From Burhinus oedicnemus (lineage: Eukaryota; Chordata; Aves; Charadriiformes; Burhinidae): a stretch of DNA of 64,000 nucleotides. The stretch spans positions 1,289,602 to 1,353,601 of the forward strand of contig VFFE01007836.1 of the NCBI GenBank assembly GCA_008921705.1, read 5' to 3'. The notes beneath the pieces were generated by a model. It saw nothing but the letters and a program-made list of their open reading frames with translations. It did no database searches and had not been told where the DNA came from. This document shows positions 23,864 through 39,700 of the stretch, piece after piece. Every line of letters begins with the position of its first letter. Within the stretch, counting starts at the first letter, position 1. Made by a program: the position numbers and the translations under genes.

Positions 23864-26800
23864 AAGCACTTTGTGACAGAGTAATGCCATGCCACCTTCC
23901 ATAGAGTAGTATAAGAACTACTTAGACAACAACAGTATGCTTATTTCCCTGTCTGGTGAACTTCTTAGGGCTGGAAGAGCCCCTCTGGAATTGTTCAGCT
24001 GTGCTCCCCTGTAGCTGCCTGCAAGTCTCTGGGCACCCAGGGAACCCTTCCAAGAGACTTATTTTCTCTGACCTTGGCTGTTTTCTCCAGTAAACAAAGC
24101 CACCTGGTATGACGGTGTGCTCATCTTGTCTCTCTCCTCTTCCACAGTTCTCAGCCTTTACACTACTGTCGCCTTATCTTTCACACAAGTCTTCAACGAA
24201 ATCATTTTGTTTCCCTGATCTCAAAGAGGGTAATTTACAAAATTCGCATCACATTACTGAAGTTAGAGTCTGCCAGCCCTCTAGAGCCAATGGAAAGATG
24301 CAGGAACTTCCAGAGAGCAACTCTGCCAACCAAAATTCAGAGCTCTGAATGCACCCAAGTGACTAACCTGAACACTTGAATTAGGTGCCAAAAATCAGAA
24401 GTAGAAATATCCACCCTCTGAGACCACAGAAGTGAACTGGTTTAAGTGAAAACAGGTTATCAAAAAGAGATTATTAAAAGATATCTTAAGAGAAAGCCTG
24501 GATTTGCCAGAATTTTACGAGCTGCTGCCAGCGAACCCTGCTATAGAAGTTCTTTTCCACATGCAAAACGTGGAAAAGAAAAGTACTGATCGTATTTATA
24601 CACAGACAGTAATACAATTTCCTAATCTTGGAAGTTTTTGGCATTGATTGGCATTACAGAATGATAATACAAAATACTACCACACTGACTTTCTGTGAAG
24701 CCCACATCCCACGTGGATTTCAATGTCTTCATATGAAGTCCTTGATTTTCAAAGGTGGAATCTCCTATTTCCTTTTACCTAATCTTTCATCTTATTGACA
24801 TACTAGTCTCCAAATTAATACAACATTAATTTATCCACATCAAGTATTTTATACGTTATATATGAAGCACAGAGTTCATAACCATGACACAGTAGTTTAC
24901 TGGCCAAAAGCTCAGTAATCAGCAATGGATGATGGTTTATCAAAGGTAAAATTCTGTGGCTCTGCTTGTCTTAGGATTTCCACTTGCCAGCCAACACTGT
25001 TTTTTCTTAGAACAGTTTGTAAATCTTTAAATACAATTAAATGCTTATACAGACGTGTGCAAACAGACCTGAGGTCATCTTACTCAACCTCCAAGCTGGA
25101 AGAAGAACCTTAGCCAGCTCTGACCTAAAGCTGTGCAGTGCTTTTGGTTAAGCCTGTACGTCCTCCCAAAAGAGCAAAAACTGGCTGTACTCCGTCCACA
25201 CCATGAACATCCAGATGTTCTGCCCACTCAGTGGAACAGAAGTCAGACCAGCTGTGTGTACACCTCTGTGCATAGGTATGATCTATATAATATCAGGCCT
25301 GATTAAGATGCATTTAATTTTCACCAAATAACTTTTACTCTACAGATAGTCTCTGTGTGGCCTAGGAAACCCTTCTGTTACAAAAAAATGGCCTAAGTCT
25401 GTTATTTAAAAAAAAAAAAATTAAAAAATTAATGTTCGAAGACATTAAAACTAGCCAGTTACCATCCAGGTCTCCTATTAGTTTCTACAGCCAGGCAGTG
25501 TTGAAAGTTCCCTATTTGTTCATATTTATTGCAAAATAATCCCAAGCTGCCCAGGCTACACAAGGTATGTGCTACCTGGTGGATGCACTACCTGGTGTAT
25601 GCCAGGGAGCTTACAACCCCAGTGTCTGACGGAGCAGTATCACCACAGGGGCTCAGTGCCGGCGTGGTGGTGCCCTTTGCCTGCAGAGCTCCATCTCTTC
25701 CAAAGCGCTCCCAAACACACTCAGTTCAAACTGGCTAGGCATATAATTTAAGGAAAGCCTTAGTTACACAAAAAAAAAAACCATAAAAGAGAGTTACTTC
25801 AGTGTTTCTAACTGGTTTCTAAAATTTCTGTTCTACAAGAGATAACGAAGCTCCAACTTCTCCCTGCAGCAAAGTCAATACTGAAATGCTAAGAATTTCC
25901 TTTAGGCAGAAATTTTATTTTCACTAAATCTTAGCCATTAATCTTGGCAATATTTTAAAACACATTAAAACGCAGACAGGTGGGTAAGAGATTCAGCTAT
26001 GAATGTGAACATTACACATGCATGTTATAGTCTTTTGATAAATAATATTTCAGTAAAATTTAAGGTACTCTCCCACAAATTTATAAAAAACAACATAATG
26101 ACTATAGCCATAGAAAAGGGCTAACATTGTGGTCCTCTAATCTGATAAAGGCAACAAAACCATCTATACTTTTCCTGATGGCCAATCCATAACCTCGTGT
26201 GCATTTCCCAGCAGCTGATGCCCAGTGTATCTCTCTCAATTGTAAGTAACAACACACACCACAATAACCCAGCCACAGGCTCTTTCAGCTTCTTGCTGAA
26301 AAAGTATCAGGAAATACTGTAGCTATGTGGACAATTTCTTTTAAATAACCTCTGCTAAAACATAATTTCTCAATTTCGAAAAAGCAATTCTACCCTACCA
26401 GTCAAGCCTTAAAAATTTAAGCACCCTCCTTTCCTCGAAGAGCCTCGATGGTTGAGTAATGGCATGATTTGTACAGTCCTGCCTTAATTGAATACAGAAA
26501 AATGCCCACACTATGATTTTAAAATATTTAAGATGTTTCCCAATAAAGTTACTGTGAAATTCCTGAATTTTAAACAAGTATAAAATAAAAAAACATTTTA
26601 AAATACAGCACATCTATATATCTTTGAAATGTATTTATTTTACTTCTAGGATCTACTTAGTTTCATACACAGAACTGAAAGTCCCTCATGCTACGTCAAA
26701 ACTGGGAGTGTCTTCTCTAGTGTTTAATGAAGGTTATCTATGAATATCTTGCAATCAAAAACATACAGGAGCTTTTAAGACAATTAACTGTATTCCTTGA

Positions 26801-28071
26801 CAGGACCTTGAAAAATGGATCCGCGATGCAAAATAAATTTCAGATTACCTTCCACTAACTGACATCTAGGTCTTAATTCCAAATCTTGAAACCTAATATT
26901 TTCCTGGATACCTAAGAAGCTGAGTCTTAATCTGCCTGTTTCTGCACGTTCTACTTCTCTTCAAATGCTAAATAAAAAAATAGCCTTTTCTATCTTCTTA
27001 TTTTAAATATTTAAAATCAGTATTTCTCCTTTTCAGCACTGGCCTTCACCCACAAGTAAAAAAGACATACTGTGATAATTTCTGCATAGTTATTTTGTTT
27101 GTAATATATGGAAAAATAACTTCTAAATGAATAATAAAGAACTTTTTTCCAGAGGTTAAAGAAAGTTTATTTATTTGCTTTAAAAATGGATGGCTTGATA
27201 AAGCACATCTTTTCCTTTATGCGTCAGTTATTTCAACAATGAAAGTCCAACTTTAGTATTTATTATTTATTACAAAAGGAGTGAGCAATTATTTGATACA
27301 AAGTGTTAGTGAGTGTTCCGCTATTTTTAAGAGCTTGAGGGTCTTGCTGAATTTAGCAGGTCTCTTCCTGACCAATAAAATATTTAAGTTGAAAGATGCA
27401 GCTAACACATTTAAGAAAATAAATTTAATTATCTAATTTTGAATTAGAAAATACAAAAGTTTATAAGCATTTAATAACTCTAAAATTTTTAAAATAATAT
27501 ATACTAAAGAACCTAGATTGTTCTGTGCTGTAAGCCTGAGGAAATATGTGATATTTTTCTAGTTGTTATATACAGCTTGAGAGAAAAGGACATAAAGCAA
27601 TGTATGCAGATAGCCATTTCATAACTAAAAAAATAAAAGAACATTTTGCTCAGAAATTATGTAATTAAACACAATTCATTTTGAGTCTTGCCAGGCATGC
27701 ATATTTCAGAAAGAATTATGGGTAGAAACAGAGGCAGAAAAAACCTTCCCGAAAAAGCAGATGTATTTTGATTTTCACTATACTTCCAGCACTATGCCAC
27801 TAGCTTGCATTTCTTTTTAAACACACGGAAGGAAGAGCGGCATTTGCTAATATCTTACAGATTTAATGGCTTTCCATTTTGAAACAAAGATTTTTTTCAA
27901 AACATATATAAACAAAACAAACACAACCAATAACTTCACTGTTTAATAAAACACAAGAAAGTAAACCCATGCAGTGTTAGTGTACCTTTATGTGTACGTT
28001 TTTTCTAAAAAGGTTAACCCTTACTAGAGAGCCCCTGTGAGAGCAGTACTAAGGCTGGGACTGCAGCACTT

Positions 28072-28113
28072 CTATAAATAGGACTGCCAAGAGGAAGTTG
28101 TTGCTATGGAAAT
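28072..28113. promoter_or_regulatory. MEF2 site and X-box-like motif
   Basis: CTATAAATAG (28072-28081) is a perfect MEF2 consensus. GTTGCTATGGAAAT (28100-28113) matches the RFX X-box at 12 of 14 positions. They are 18 bp apart in intron 1. Such clustering suggests an intronic enhancer, but chance cannot be excluded. Confidence 0.3.
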
Positions 28114-31100
28114 GCTGGTTATATTTCTATTTTGACTCAGTAGACCTCTACTGGCATCTACTGTACACAAGCTTAATTGCAGCAGGCATCTAATACCTTC
28201 ATCTCTCATCAGGAAGCATAAATTACGGTTCGCATGGTCCAACAGCATCATTTATTCTTTACCCTTGACAATACAAAAGGAATAAAAAATTAACTAAGAA
28301 CTTAGGGCAGAAAAAAGAGAGAAGGCAAATTCAGCATCTGTTTTTTCATATGGAAGCTAAAAGCTCTCACTCTTCCCATCAGTTTTCTTGTAAAAATTTG
28401 ACAAATTCATCATCGAAGGCGATGTGATTTTCCATGTACACATACCATGGCAGCAGATCAAGTTTCCTCAATTCTATCAACACATTATCTGGTTATTTTG
28501 AAGTCAAATCCAAAAATCTAGTGTTGAGAAGAAGGGGACAGAGAACTCTTTCATTACAAGCCAAACTTTCCACAAAACTGCCCAACTCACCAAAGAGAAC
28601 TGGATTCCTCTCCTTTCTAACATGGCTCCTTCCTCCTTGCTTTTCTTACAGTCTTCTTCAAGATGATGTGCTCGCTGGTGCTTATGGTTTGGATTGTCAC
28701 ATTGCAAGACAGAGGTTTTCAGAATGCGAGTCATGATTATACAAAAGTTCCATAATAAAACAAAGTTTAGTAAAGATCCATCTTTGAAATAGCTGCTTTC
28801 ACATTAGTACAAGAAATCTTCTGAAAGTACTTGTAAAATCTGCTTGGTCCATGCCCTTCCAGATCATAAGCTACTCAAATAACCCCCCATAGTTACTTCA
28901 TAGCACTATTTAAGATAGTTTGACATACAATCAGAAGTTCTGTAAAAATCCTGTTACTTTTCAGCAAAAGAGAAAGTACCCAAAGATCTGCGCAAGTGTT
29001 TTTTGTTATACTTGCATAAAATAGTTGTCTGCCAAGACAAAGTAAGGTGTTCTTGCTTTTGGACAAATGAGGTCCAGAAACATCAGGTAAGTATATGGAC
29101 CTATTTAAATTAAAATCCAAGGTTAAACATTGAAGAAATTTAGCATATGACCTCAGTTAACTCTGTCTCTCTGAAAAAACTAACAGCAGACAAAGATTTT
29201 GGTCCACTTAATTTACAACAAAATATACTGTTGATTCATAATAAGCATGTGTTATCCAACAAAATAAGTAAGACAAACTGCCTGAATTAGAAGAAAAGCA
29301 CTAAAAACTTGGACATTTTGCTCGGTATCTGACTGGGTTGAAGGAGAAACTACCTGCTTCAGTTCTGGCTGATCTCCCATCAGAACAATGATCCTGAAGA
29401 TCTGTCTCCCTCACAGAAGCAGTAAAGACTCTGCAGGTAAGCAGCTGCTGTGGAGGGGGATCTTGACTACAGAAAGCTTCAGGCTGATGAGCTCTACTTT
29501 CTCTAGAATCTGCAGGCTTGGTCTATCCTTCCTTGGTTTAGCCACTTAGCTGTATTAAGGAACTGTCCCAGAAGAGGCACGTTTATGTTTGAAACCCCCG
29601 GCTCAGGACCAAACAAGCATTATGTGTCCTGAGTCAAGAGTGCCACACATAACAAGGGATAATTAAACCTGAGAGATTCAGGGTCACATTTAGAGTTAAT
29701 TCTTGGTGTGCAATAATGGGAAGAAGTGAAAGAAGGGACAACAGTAAAATGCTCACCAAAACTAAAACCTTGTAGATAAAAATTCTTCACTCTACTATCA
29801 GAATCTGTGTTGTACAGTAAAAGACCAGAACGATAAATACTAGAGTAACTAGAATCATTTTAGTACCTCTTTAAGGAATCCTGTCTGCATTTTAAATCAT
29901 GAGCACATTCCCTTGAGGAAAAAAAAACAAACAAAACAAAACAAAAACAACTGACTCCACTTTGAGCTAAATATTTTAAATTAATATTTTTGTTTTCCTC
30001 CAAAACTGGAGTGCTCCTCGATTATGTGACATTTAGGTTCAATTAGGAAAATATCCAAATAAGAAAGAAAGCAAACCCAAAGTTACTTCATTGGAAGGGA
30101 CAGTGCTTTTTCATACAATGAAAGAGTACAGAGTTCAAATTAGAATACAGTAGTGGCTTTCATAAAGTATAGTCTAAAGTACAAAACATCTGGTCATGTG
30201 ACGTGGAGATGTATGCGCCTCTACTTGTATTAGGACCAGATCCTGTATTCCTGCGCCTCACCGCTAGACTACAGACTGCCCTGGAGTGTCCTGGTCCCTC
30301 CACTCCTACCAGCCTGCTCAGCTTCAGATATTCTACAGAACAGGGCAAAGACTGAATTAGTAGACATCTAGCACTATTCCCCACAGCAGCTAGAATGCAA
30401 AACTGGCATTAAACCCTGAAAAGCAGAGGGGATGCTGCTGGCACCAACACCCTTATATGGCAGAACATATAAGAGGGTAATTTGGAGCTCCTAAAATACA
30501 TTGTGCTAAGGTAAGCAGTAACCTGGTTACAGGAACTTCCATTAATACAGAGGCATCAGAAGTACAGCTCAGACAACAGGATTTCTCTATACACTGAAGT
30601 TAATTACATTGGGTTTCCAGAGTTTATGTTAGTCTGCACTTAAACGCAGTAACAAATGCCATCTGCTGGTTTAAGACCAAATAAAGCGTGAGGTATGAAA
30701 ATTGTAACACTGAACAGTAAGTTTTAAAAGTACTCAGTCATTCATCTTTAATGTATTGTATAAACACAACTAAGTAGCTCAGATTTTTTAGAGTGGAAAT
30801 ACTTCACACACGAACTTTCTCATTACTGGCTATTTTTCTTAGTGAGATAGCAGCAAAGTGCACTGATCTTTTTTTCTCCTATCTGTGATGGATTTTCATT
30901 TATAAATTATAATTTATATCCAGTTTGTTTCATGTATGGTGAATTTATTTACTAGCAGTCTGGATATATTCTTAAATAGTATTTGCATTTGGATATAACA
31001 GAAATCATTTATCAAGTTTAAAAAAAAAAAAAAAAAACACAACTTAAACATTTCCCTTTTGCTATTTATGAATGTGTTTTCTGGCTGCCAGTAAGCAAAC

Positions 31101-34100
31101 AGGCCCTTTACTTCTCAGTCCATAGTATCCTTTGACATTCCTAAGCGTTACTTTACAATAAAGGCCAAACAACTAAAGCTCAGATGGGTATCTTGAAATT
31201 GAGAAAACTTTTTACTGCAAGATACAACTGCTCTTAGGCAGAATTGTCAGAAGATCTATCTTTCACTCTTAGACTTACTAAGAATGAGAGAAATACATGA
31301 CTACAAATACATTTAATTTATTCTAATATTTATTTAAAGGACAGGAAAGCAGAAGGCACTTTCCAGGATAGAAACATTACAAGATTAAATGCATAGTTGT
31401 TCCTTTTCTTTTTTTTTCTTAATGTAAACTTGCCAAGATGCTGTTTCACTCGATATTTATTAATACAAGTAAAAACAATTTCAAGAATAATAATTAAGAA
31501 TTCATAAAACAAAATTCTAAAAGTTGCTATATATATATATCTTTACTCACAACACAGAACTCTGAGAAAAGCTTTAGAAGTGAGTATGGATAAAATATAC
31601 CATTACTTGTAATTGTCTGAACAAAATCCAACAATTCACATGGCATGCCAGCTCTGCATGCAGCATGAATGACAGCAGAGAAAAGATACAATTCCTTAAT
31701 ACTGTATCTTCGAGCAGCCACAACTTTGCAATTGCATTTTCACTCTCAAAGCAAAACGATCAGAGATTTATTTTTTTAAATAAGATCAAAAGAAACCAGT
31801 GATGTCCTTCACCAGCTTACAGAGAGTAAGTTACAAGCTGTGCTGAACATACAAATTTTGCGTATTTTTACTGCAAAATCAGTGCTCGATAATACATAAC
31901 ATCTTTATTCCAAGAAGTTTGACAATTCTGCATTTTGTTTAAAAATCAAAATATTTTCTTTCTAATAAGCAAGTTCTCATGATGCTGGCTAGCTCTACTA
32001 TAGCTCACTCTATTAGACCGCACAAAGAACAAACTTTTCCACAGTTCAAGTATACTTAAATTGATTTTTAAGTATTTCCCTTCTTAACTGTAATATAAAC
32101 TTTTAACAGACAGGTAAACAACAGCAAATATTCTTGAAGTTATTTTTTAATTAGATACAAGAACATCCACTAGTTGTAACTGTATTTATCTTTGATTTGC
32201 TTTAAAGAGAAATAGGAGCAAACAATAATTAAAAATGCATCCTGAAAATCACTGTATTTCATGCTGTGAAATGCCGCTAAGAGCAGCTTCTCACAGTAGG
32301 TTACCTCAAAGCACCATATTCTCCTCAACAACGATATTGCAAGACTCTTTCTATACCACTGGCATCCAAAGAATTCCCCAAATTTGTATTCAACCAAAAT
32401 TTGACCATGCAGTTATCTTTCCCTTTGGCTACGAGCTAATGAGTGCTCTAACAGGCAAAGAAATTTTTGCAGCATAGATCCAACGCATTTGGTACTGAGC
32501 AGTATTAACTATCAAAGTTCATTCTCCAATTTTCTTTCCACTGGTTTCTATTTCTCATATTTACAGAAATGAAATATCCATGACAACGTAAGTCCTCTCA
32601 ACACATACACACCTTTAGCTCCATTCTCACCTTAGTCTCAAAAGCCAGGAGACCGATCTGGTAAGAGATGGCTGTCACAGACCCAGCAGCTAACAATTCC
32701 CGGGGCAAAGAGCTTTCAGTCTTGCTCTGACCTTCCACAGATTGATTATAAATTGGTTAGACTTATTACGTGATGACCACGTATGAATGCAAGTCAAGAA
32801 AAACAAGTAACTGTTGAAAGACAGATTTTTTGCTTGTTTTTGAGACATGCCACTGGTAATACTTTTGATTTGTCCTGATCGGCAGAACTCTTGCAAAAAA
32901 AACCCCACCCCAAACTGCACACAGGAAACCTACGCAGGTCACAATTTGAGAATTTGACGAGTGACAAACATCCAAATATTTTCATCCATAAATGAGAGAT
33001 CTCTGCCAAAATGTCTGGAGTCGCAGAAATGTGCATGTCTGAAATAACTGACAGCTTCACCAAACACCTCCAGGGCAGATTGCACACAGGGAAAACAGAG
33101 AATTTGCCTACAAAGGCCGTTACCATTTGGGGGGATTCCCACTAATGTTATCCTAATCTTGCAGTGATACAGGCATCCTACTCATGATTACTACTAAAAA
33201 AAAAAGTTTTGAATATTCCTATTTTGAACAGGTAAAGTCTACCTTATGATAGCATTGTGTGGTCCCTTCTAATTTCTGGGAAGCAAAAATCCATCTAATC
33301 TGGCAGAGCTGGAAGACACGTTATGCCTTGAATTTATTATCTTAATTTACTTGAACCATTTTGAGAAAAATGCCTAAAATTTTCTAACTAGCCAGAGGCT
33401 TCTTTTCTTTCTCCTGGAACAATAAACATGTTTCACTTAGAGCTGCTCTCAGATGCTCATAACTTTTCCTAACAACCTCAATACAGAGTTGTTATTTCTG
33501 GGAGTCACATGGCATGTGGGAACATTCTGGTTTTCTTCCAATTCCTCTCAAGTTAAACTCTACCCAAGAAAACTGCCAAAATGAGGTACCAGTTGCAATA
33601 CGTTGAGTGAATTTTTAAACTTATTTCCACTATAAGATCCACCTTCCTCCACTCTTGGGCGGGGGAGAGAGGGGAAAACACATGGCATCCCATTTAAGTG
33701 AAATATCAAAATAAGGAACTTAGTAATTGCAATTACTGAGCCCTCTCCTCACCTTCCTTATATGATAGAAAAAACCTAATACTTAAATTATGCAGAAATG
33801 AAAGCCTAAATGAATACTTATCTGAAGTGAAAACAACTGCTTATGTATTATTAGGTAACCTACTTTGACATTTCCATTCCCTTGCCTCTGTAAAGATGAC
33901 ACTTGCAGAAGGAAACATCAACTGATTTATCAGCCAAATAAGGCAAATGATGTATTATTGCAATTTTTGAAAACACTTCTGGTACCTGATTTTTCTGAAA
34001 AGTTGTGAAAGTTTAACAACACTAATACGCTATCTAATGCAACTCAGCATGGTTCCTGGAGGGTTTGTTAGGCATTCAGGATGTCAAACATGGCCAGGTT

Positions 34101-36696
34101 CTGGAGATGAATGGCTTCTATGACTCCATGTTGAAAGCGATTATAAGCTCTACTGAGTTTGAAATATACATTTGAATTACCTTTTCAGGTACGCCCTAAA
34201 TCCATGCAACCCCTGCTAGATCCACCAAAGTAAAATACTACTTTGGCACACTGAATACAGTTTCTTACAGAATGTTTCAGAAGGCAGAAGAAATAGATAG
34301 TTCCTGGAAAACACATCAACATGGGAACATATTACTTTAGTCCTTAATGATCCAATTCTGAACCTAACAAGGTGCTAAGGATATTATGATGCTAAAATGC
34401 ACATATGGAAAGACAGGTAGAAAGAGGAAGGAGGAAATAGGCAGGAGATGATCATGAAGGAAATTATTTGAACTAACTCAAATCATGCCGCTCTTTCCTT
34501 AGTTAAAACAAAAGCAGCACTAGAAGATTCATTACTCACCTGGATTTTACTAACAGTTAATAACCTGCTCACTTTTTGTTCTTTCTGGAGATTCACTTGT
34601 CACGATCACTGGATTAAGTATATGTCTGTACCCTCCTTATTATCTTCAGTTATATGTTCATTAAGAACCTCTGTCCATGAGCAAATTAAGAGCAGATTAA
34701 ATACAACAGTAGTCCATACTCCATTAATGATGATTGCTCTAGTAACTCTAAATTACATCCAGCAGCAATTGGACTAGTCTGCGTGCAGCACCAGCCCCTA
34801 TGGAGAACAGTATTCCAAACCCAGTAAAAATATACCACATGGATGTCAAGCTCTGAAGCTATCTTAGCTCTTCATTTTGTGTAGGATAACCCAACTCAGG
34901 AACTCTAGGAACAGAGCAGCATACTCTACTCTTGTAATTGAAAAGCTACACCACTAGTTCAGATTCAAGAACAGTTTTTATTAAAAGCACCTCATTAATG
35001 TTCATCACCACCCTCCACCAAGACTGCAGCATTTAAAATTGTATATCATTCATCAATCTGTTATTTCACAGAATTAACAAAGTAGACTTGGCAAATTGTC
35101 CACAGCAAATACAGGATACCAGATTTGTATCCACCTTCTCTTACGCTTGATTCACATGCATTCACTTGGATGTGGCTTATTGAGTTCCTTCCTAACACTC
35201 TACCCAACCTGCACAGAAAAGATTTATAAATCTAACCTAAAATCAGTTTCTCTTTAATTACAACAACTTCAGCTAGAAGATCAAAGCTTTACACTGGAAA
35301 GCTTGCAGCTTCATAGCCATTCGTGTTGAAACACAAAGTTTTTCTTTCTTCCTTCCTTTAACGAAAAATGGGTATGTATATACTCACTCTAACAAAAAGA
35401 AAAGCAAAGCTGATATCCTGGGTACAAATTTTGTTCTACTTAAAGCAACCAGCTCAAGGAATAGAGAAGAATAGAGAAGAAAAGCATACTTTCAGTAGAA
35501 CTCCAAACAAAACCATAACTAGATATGAAAAGAGCAGGGCAAGAAACTCTGCATGAACCTTTAAATCCTCTCCTTGTCTACAAAGACAAATTCTTCTCAG
35601 TACTATAAAAAAAATGCAACCTATGTTTCTTGGTAAATATTTTAATTCTGAACATTGCATATGAGCATCATTATATGAATATGTATGTTATGCAGTGTTT
35701 TTGAAAACCTGAATATCTCTCTCCCTCCCTCCAATTTGCATAGTTTTTACTGAAATTATTTGTTTCACACCCTTAAAGGAGTGAATTCACATCTAGAAAT
35801 ACAAGTATACAGACACCCGGCTGGGACGCAGCCATTTGGAAGACAAGAAGAGGCCACATACATTCTGTACAGTGGGGCCAAGCTCAGATGCTCTCTCTGC
35901 CTTTCTTCAAAGCACCCTTTTTCACCCTTGGTTTTGCAATCAAATAGCTCTTTGATATAATTTTGTCCCACATATTACACATTCAAATATTTTTCAGTTC
36001 AGCCTGACTGCTCAATATGCCAAAGTTTCTAATCATACATTCCATCTGTTTTCATTAATTTATAAGTGTAGTCTAAAAATAATTGGTAGCCTGAAATTTA
36101 ATATAAAACTAAGGTTTAAATATGGAAGCAAATTCAAATAAAATTGACTGGGTTTTGTTTAAATTAAAAGTAAGACTTATTTTTGTGTTTCATATGCTTA
36201 AATTGGCATCCTCAAGTTCAAACATCATTAAATTTTTTTTTTTTGCATCAGCCAAGAAAATGGATTAACATCAGATTTCTGATAGTAAACAATTTAAATT
36301 AGCGGACGTATTACAGATTAAGAGACTAAAAAGTATCCAGAAACAAAAGCCACATTTAATAAGGTCTGATTTTTGTCCTAAGTCAAATAAACCCCAAATT
36401 AGGGCCTCCTAAGAAAATACGTTGATTCAAAAGAGTGAAATAGATCTTTTAAAGATATGATAGTAATCTTTATACCAGCAATCTTGAGATTAATTATTGA
36501 TGCAACAGGATGAAATACGAAAGATAAAGGAAACTATTCTTTCTTCTTTGCTTACAAATAGTGAGCTGTTAAATACACAGCTTAAAATTAAAATATTTTC
36601 CTATTCTCTGCCATTAAGTGTCCACTTCAGGAGCAACTACAATACAAACATCGGTAACATATGATACTAGAATTCAGCAGAATGTCTCTGACACTC

Positions 36697-36716
36697 NNNN
36701 NNNNNNNNNNNNNNNN
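36697..36716. other. Assembly gap (20 N)
   Basis: Exactly 20 N, the same size as the gap at 60046, so the length is probably a placeholder. The right edge begins with GGGGG and a purine-rich tract, which suggests a G-rich run caused the break. Confidence 0.98.
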
Positions 36717-39700
36717 GGGGGAAGCAGAGGAAGGGCTAACAGGAGAGGAATTGAGTCCTGATGAAAGGCTGCATTAGGGAGCTGACACAGGACAGAGGTA
36801 AAACTGAAGCAAGGAGCTAAGGAAGGACAGAATGAGGGCTCTGCATCCAAAACAACTACTGTGAGTGGAGGCAAAACCTGAATTTGAGTGTAAGGTATAG
36901 AGCAAGAAAAGGCATCTTCATCAGTATTTTCCCAAACAATTAGAATAGTTTTATTCTCTCATGCTAAAAAAAAAAAGTCAGGTGCCAACTATGGCCTCAT
37001 TAAAAAACAGAATCACACAAAAAGTGAGAGGAGATGTACAATGCAAATCTCCAAGAGCATAGGCAAAATTCTTCCAGAAGAAAAAGGGGTTTGCCCTATC
37101 ACTCTGCATGGAGAAGAAGAAAAAAGCCTAACTCCTCACTGCTCTAATTTTTCAGCCATTTTAACTTAAAAGACATGTCTATATACAGTTCCACCCTTAA
37201 TTCTGTTTTAGACATTAATTTTAGAAGGTCAAAGGCCAAAAACTGATTGAACACAATCTCATTATCTCAACTCTTTTCACAATTCTCAAACTGAAAACTG
37301 AATTTCGTTACTGACTGCCAACTGTACATAAACGAAAGATGAAACACCCACTTCTTTGATATTCTTCAGTATTTTAGTGACTTCTGACTTAGCAAATAGC
37401 TGCCTCAGGATATGAACATCAAACTACAGATACACTTTGGGCACACAGATTAAAAAAAGAACGCCTCAAACACAAGTGTTTGTTAAATCTGTTTTGCTAT
37501 CCTCCTTAATTTGTATCTGATGTTGCTACAGATACTGATTGAGTGGTTGAAGTTGTAAAACTTAGTGGCTGCAGCATCACTAACATGTTGATGTCTTTAT
37601 ATGAAATAATAATTAAAAAAAAAATCTGACACTGGGGTGCTATCTCTTCAGCCAGAGACAAGACTGCAGCATGAAGAGCGACTACAGAAAACGCACATAG
37701 CACTACTGCTATTTAGCTCATACGCTAAGCAATGAAAGTATCCGCAGTCTATTGTGGATTGTGTTTGTCAGTGTTTGTCACCTAAGGGTACTCCCTTGGA
37801 TCCCAAATTATGATGCAGTTCAGACTGCAAAGATAATTAATGCTCCTTTATCATGTTTTGTTAAATACTGACATCATCTCTGTGGTGCTGCTTGTAGTTG
37901 GTATTTTTGTCTTTGTAACTGAATTACTACAAATGGCAATTACACAGATTTACACTCAAAAGCCAAACTACCATTAGCCTACAGTACAACTGCATACTCA
38001 GATGCAACCATGAAACCAACCAGTTCAGTAACGTTTCATCTGCTCTCCTTAGATTTATCTGTCTTATTTTACAGCTGCCTTCAACCTAGAAAATACTAAA
38101 ATTCTTCACCGCCTTGGACATTCTTACTTCCTTTATTCATTTTCGTGACTATGATAATTTGGTGAGGTGAGATCCTGCTAGAAAAGCCCTAACATTTAAC
38201 TTGGACCACATGCGGTGGAGATAGAGATCCCAACTGAGCATTACAAAAGAAATATTAACTTATACATAACTTTTGAGCCATGACTCCATGATTACAGAGG
38301 AAGAAAACTGAAGACTCTTTGCTTTCCGTTAGTCAATATATTTTTAATAAGAGACATTTAAGACATTTTGAAATGCTTATGACGTACACACGGGCAACCA
38401 GTAATTATTTCTTTGGTGTTGAATATAAGTCCACAAAAAAAACATTTACAAAACAAAGAACCAGACTACAACTCTGAGCTCACGACTTACAGCACACGTC
38501 TCATTTTCCTTTGCACTATCAGAACATTTTCAGGACTGAAATAAAGAAAATGGAGTCTCCCCAGCTTGCTCATTTTGAAGAAGGATTTACACAATTCACC
38601 TGAGTTTTATTTCAGGTTTTTTGATTAATAAACATAAAAGCCTTGAAACATGGCCATAAATACCAACAGGTAATACAGGGCCCCATTAGGAGCCACTTTA
38701 CCCAGAAATACATAGGAAACCTGCTCTGCAATAGAAGCCAAAAGTTTGCAAAGTACTTTCCCAGAGTCCATTTAGATTTAAAAATAGATAAGTAGTATTA
38801 TGATACAGCAGTCACATGGGGTACATTTGATCTATTTTGAGCTAAAATTAATAAGCACTTTGAGAACGTGAAGTAAATTGATATACTAATTGCCATAAAA
38901 TAAGGTATAGTTTTCTCTCTGTAACAGACTTGCCAATTTAAATGCATGACTGGCGAAAAATGAATATACACGTTATTTTAGGTTACTAGAAGTACTACTA
39001 TAAGCTTATGGTAATTACGGGAAGTCACTTCACTGTATTGCTGTATGCCCAAGTCTTCTAAAAAGTTAATTATTTAATATTTACAGTTAGTTGCCAGTTT
39101 TCAGATGAAAGGTGCTTAATAGTGCCAACTAATTTTAAAAAGCTCATCATTTTCCCCAAAAGCTATACTTCCCCTAACAGAAATCCAGAAATGGTTAAAA
39201 GCAATAGGACTGTTAAGCCTGACTGTATTGCCTCTGCCTTGTTTTTCTGCAACATCGCAACTGAGAAGTAAGGATTTAGACAATCATATGACTCCCAAGT
39301 TTAACAGCCCAGATTTTCAGTGCATCAAGCCTAAGTAGGAAGGTCAACAAATACTGTGGGTTTGATCTCATCAGATAAGAGCCAAATCGTATCTACAAAG
39401 AATTTTCATACTGTGATACCATAGCCTGACACATTTCTGTTATTTGCACAAAACACAGACGGGTGGGCTTTTAATGTTTTTTTTAAGAGTACTTCTGAAT
39501 TTAGCAAAAGAACTTTCCAATAGTTCTGGCAAGCAAAGCCTTATCACCAGTACCTTTTCCCTTCTCACAGTCCCAAGTTTTCTTTTTTAAACTTGAGGTA
39601 ATATCTATACAAACTGATGTCTTCTCAAAAATTTTATTAAATTCCTCCAACTTGAGCTACAAACTTTGCCACTGAAAAAGCTACTGTATTACCCTTTAGC

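Noticed and set aside
29345..29375. Possible further PRKACB first exon (minus strand ATG GGA GAT CAG ... CAG|gtagtt)
   Set aside because: It ends in phase 0, whereas exon 2 needs one leading base, and the donor is weak.
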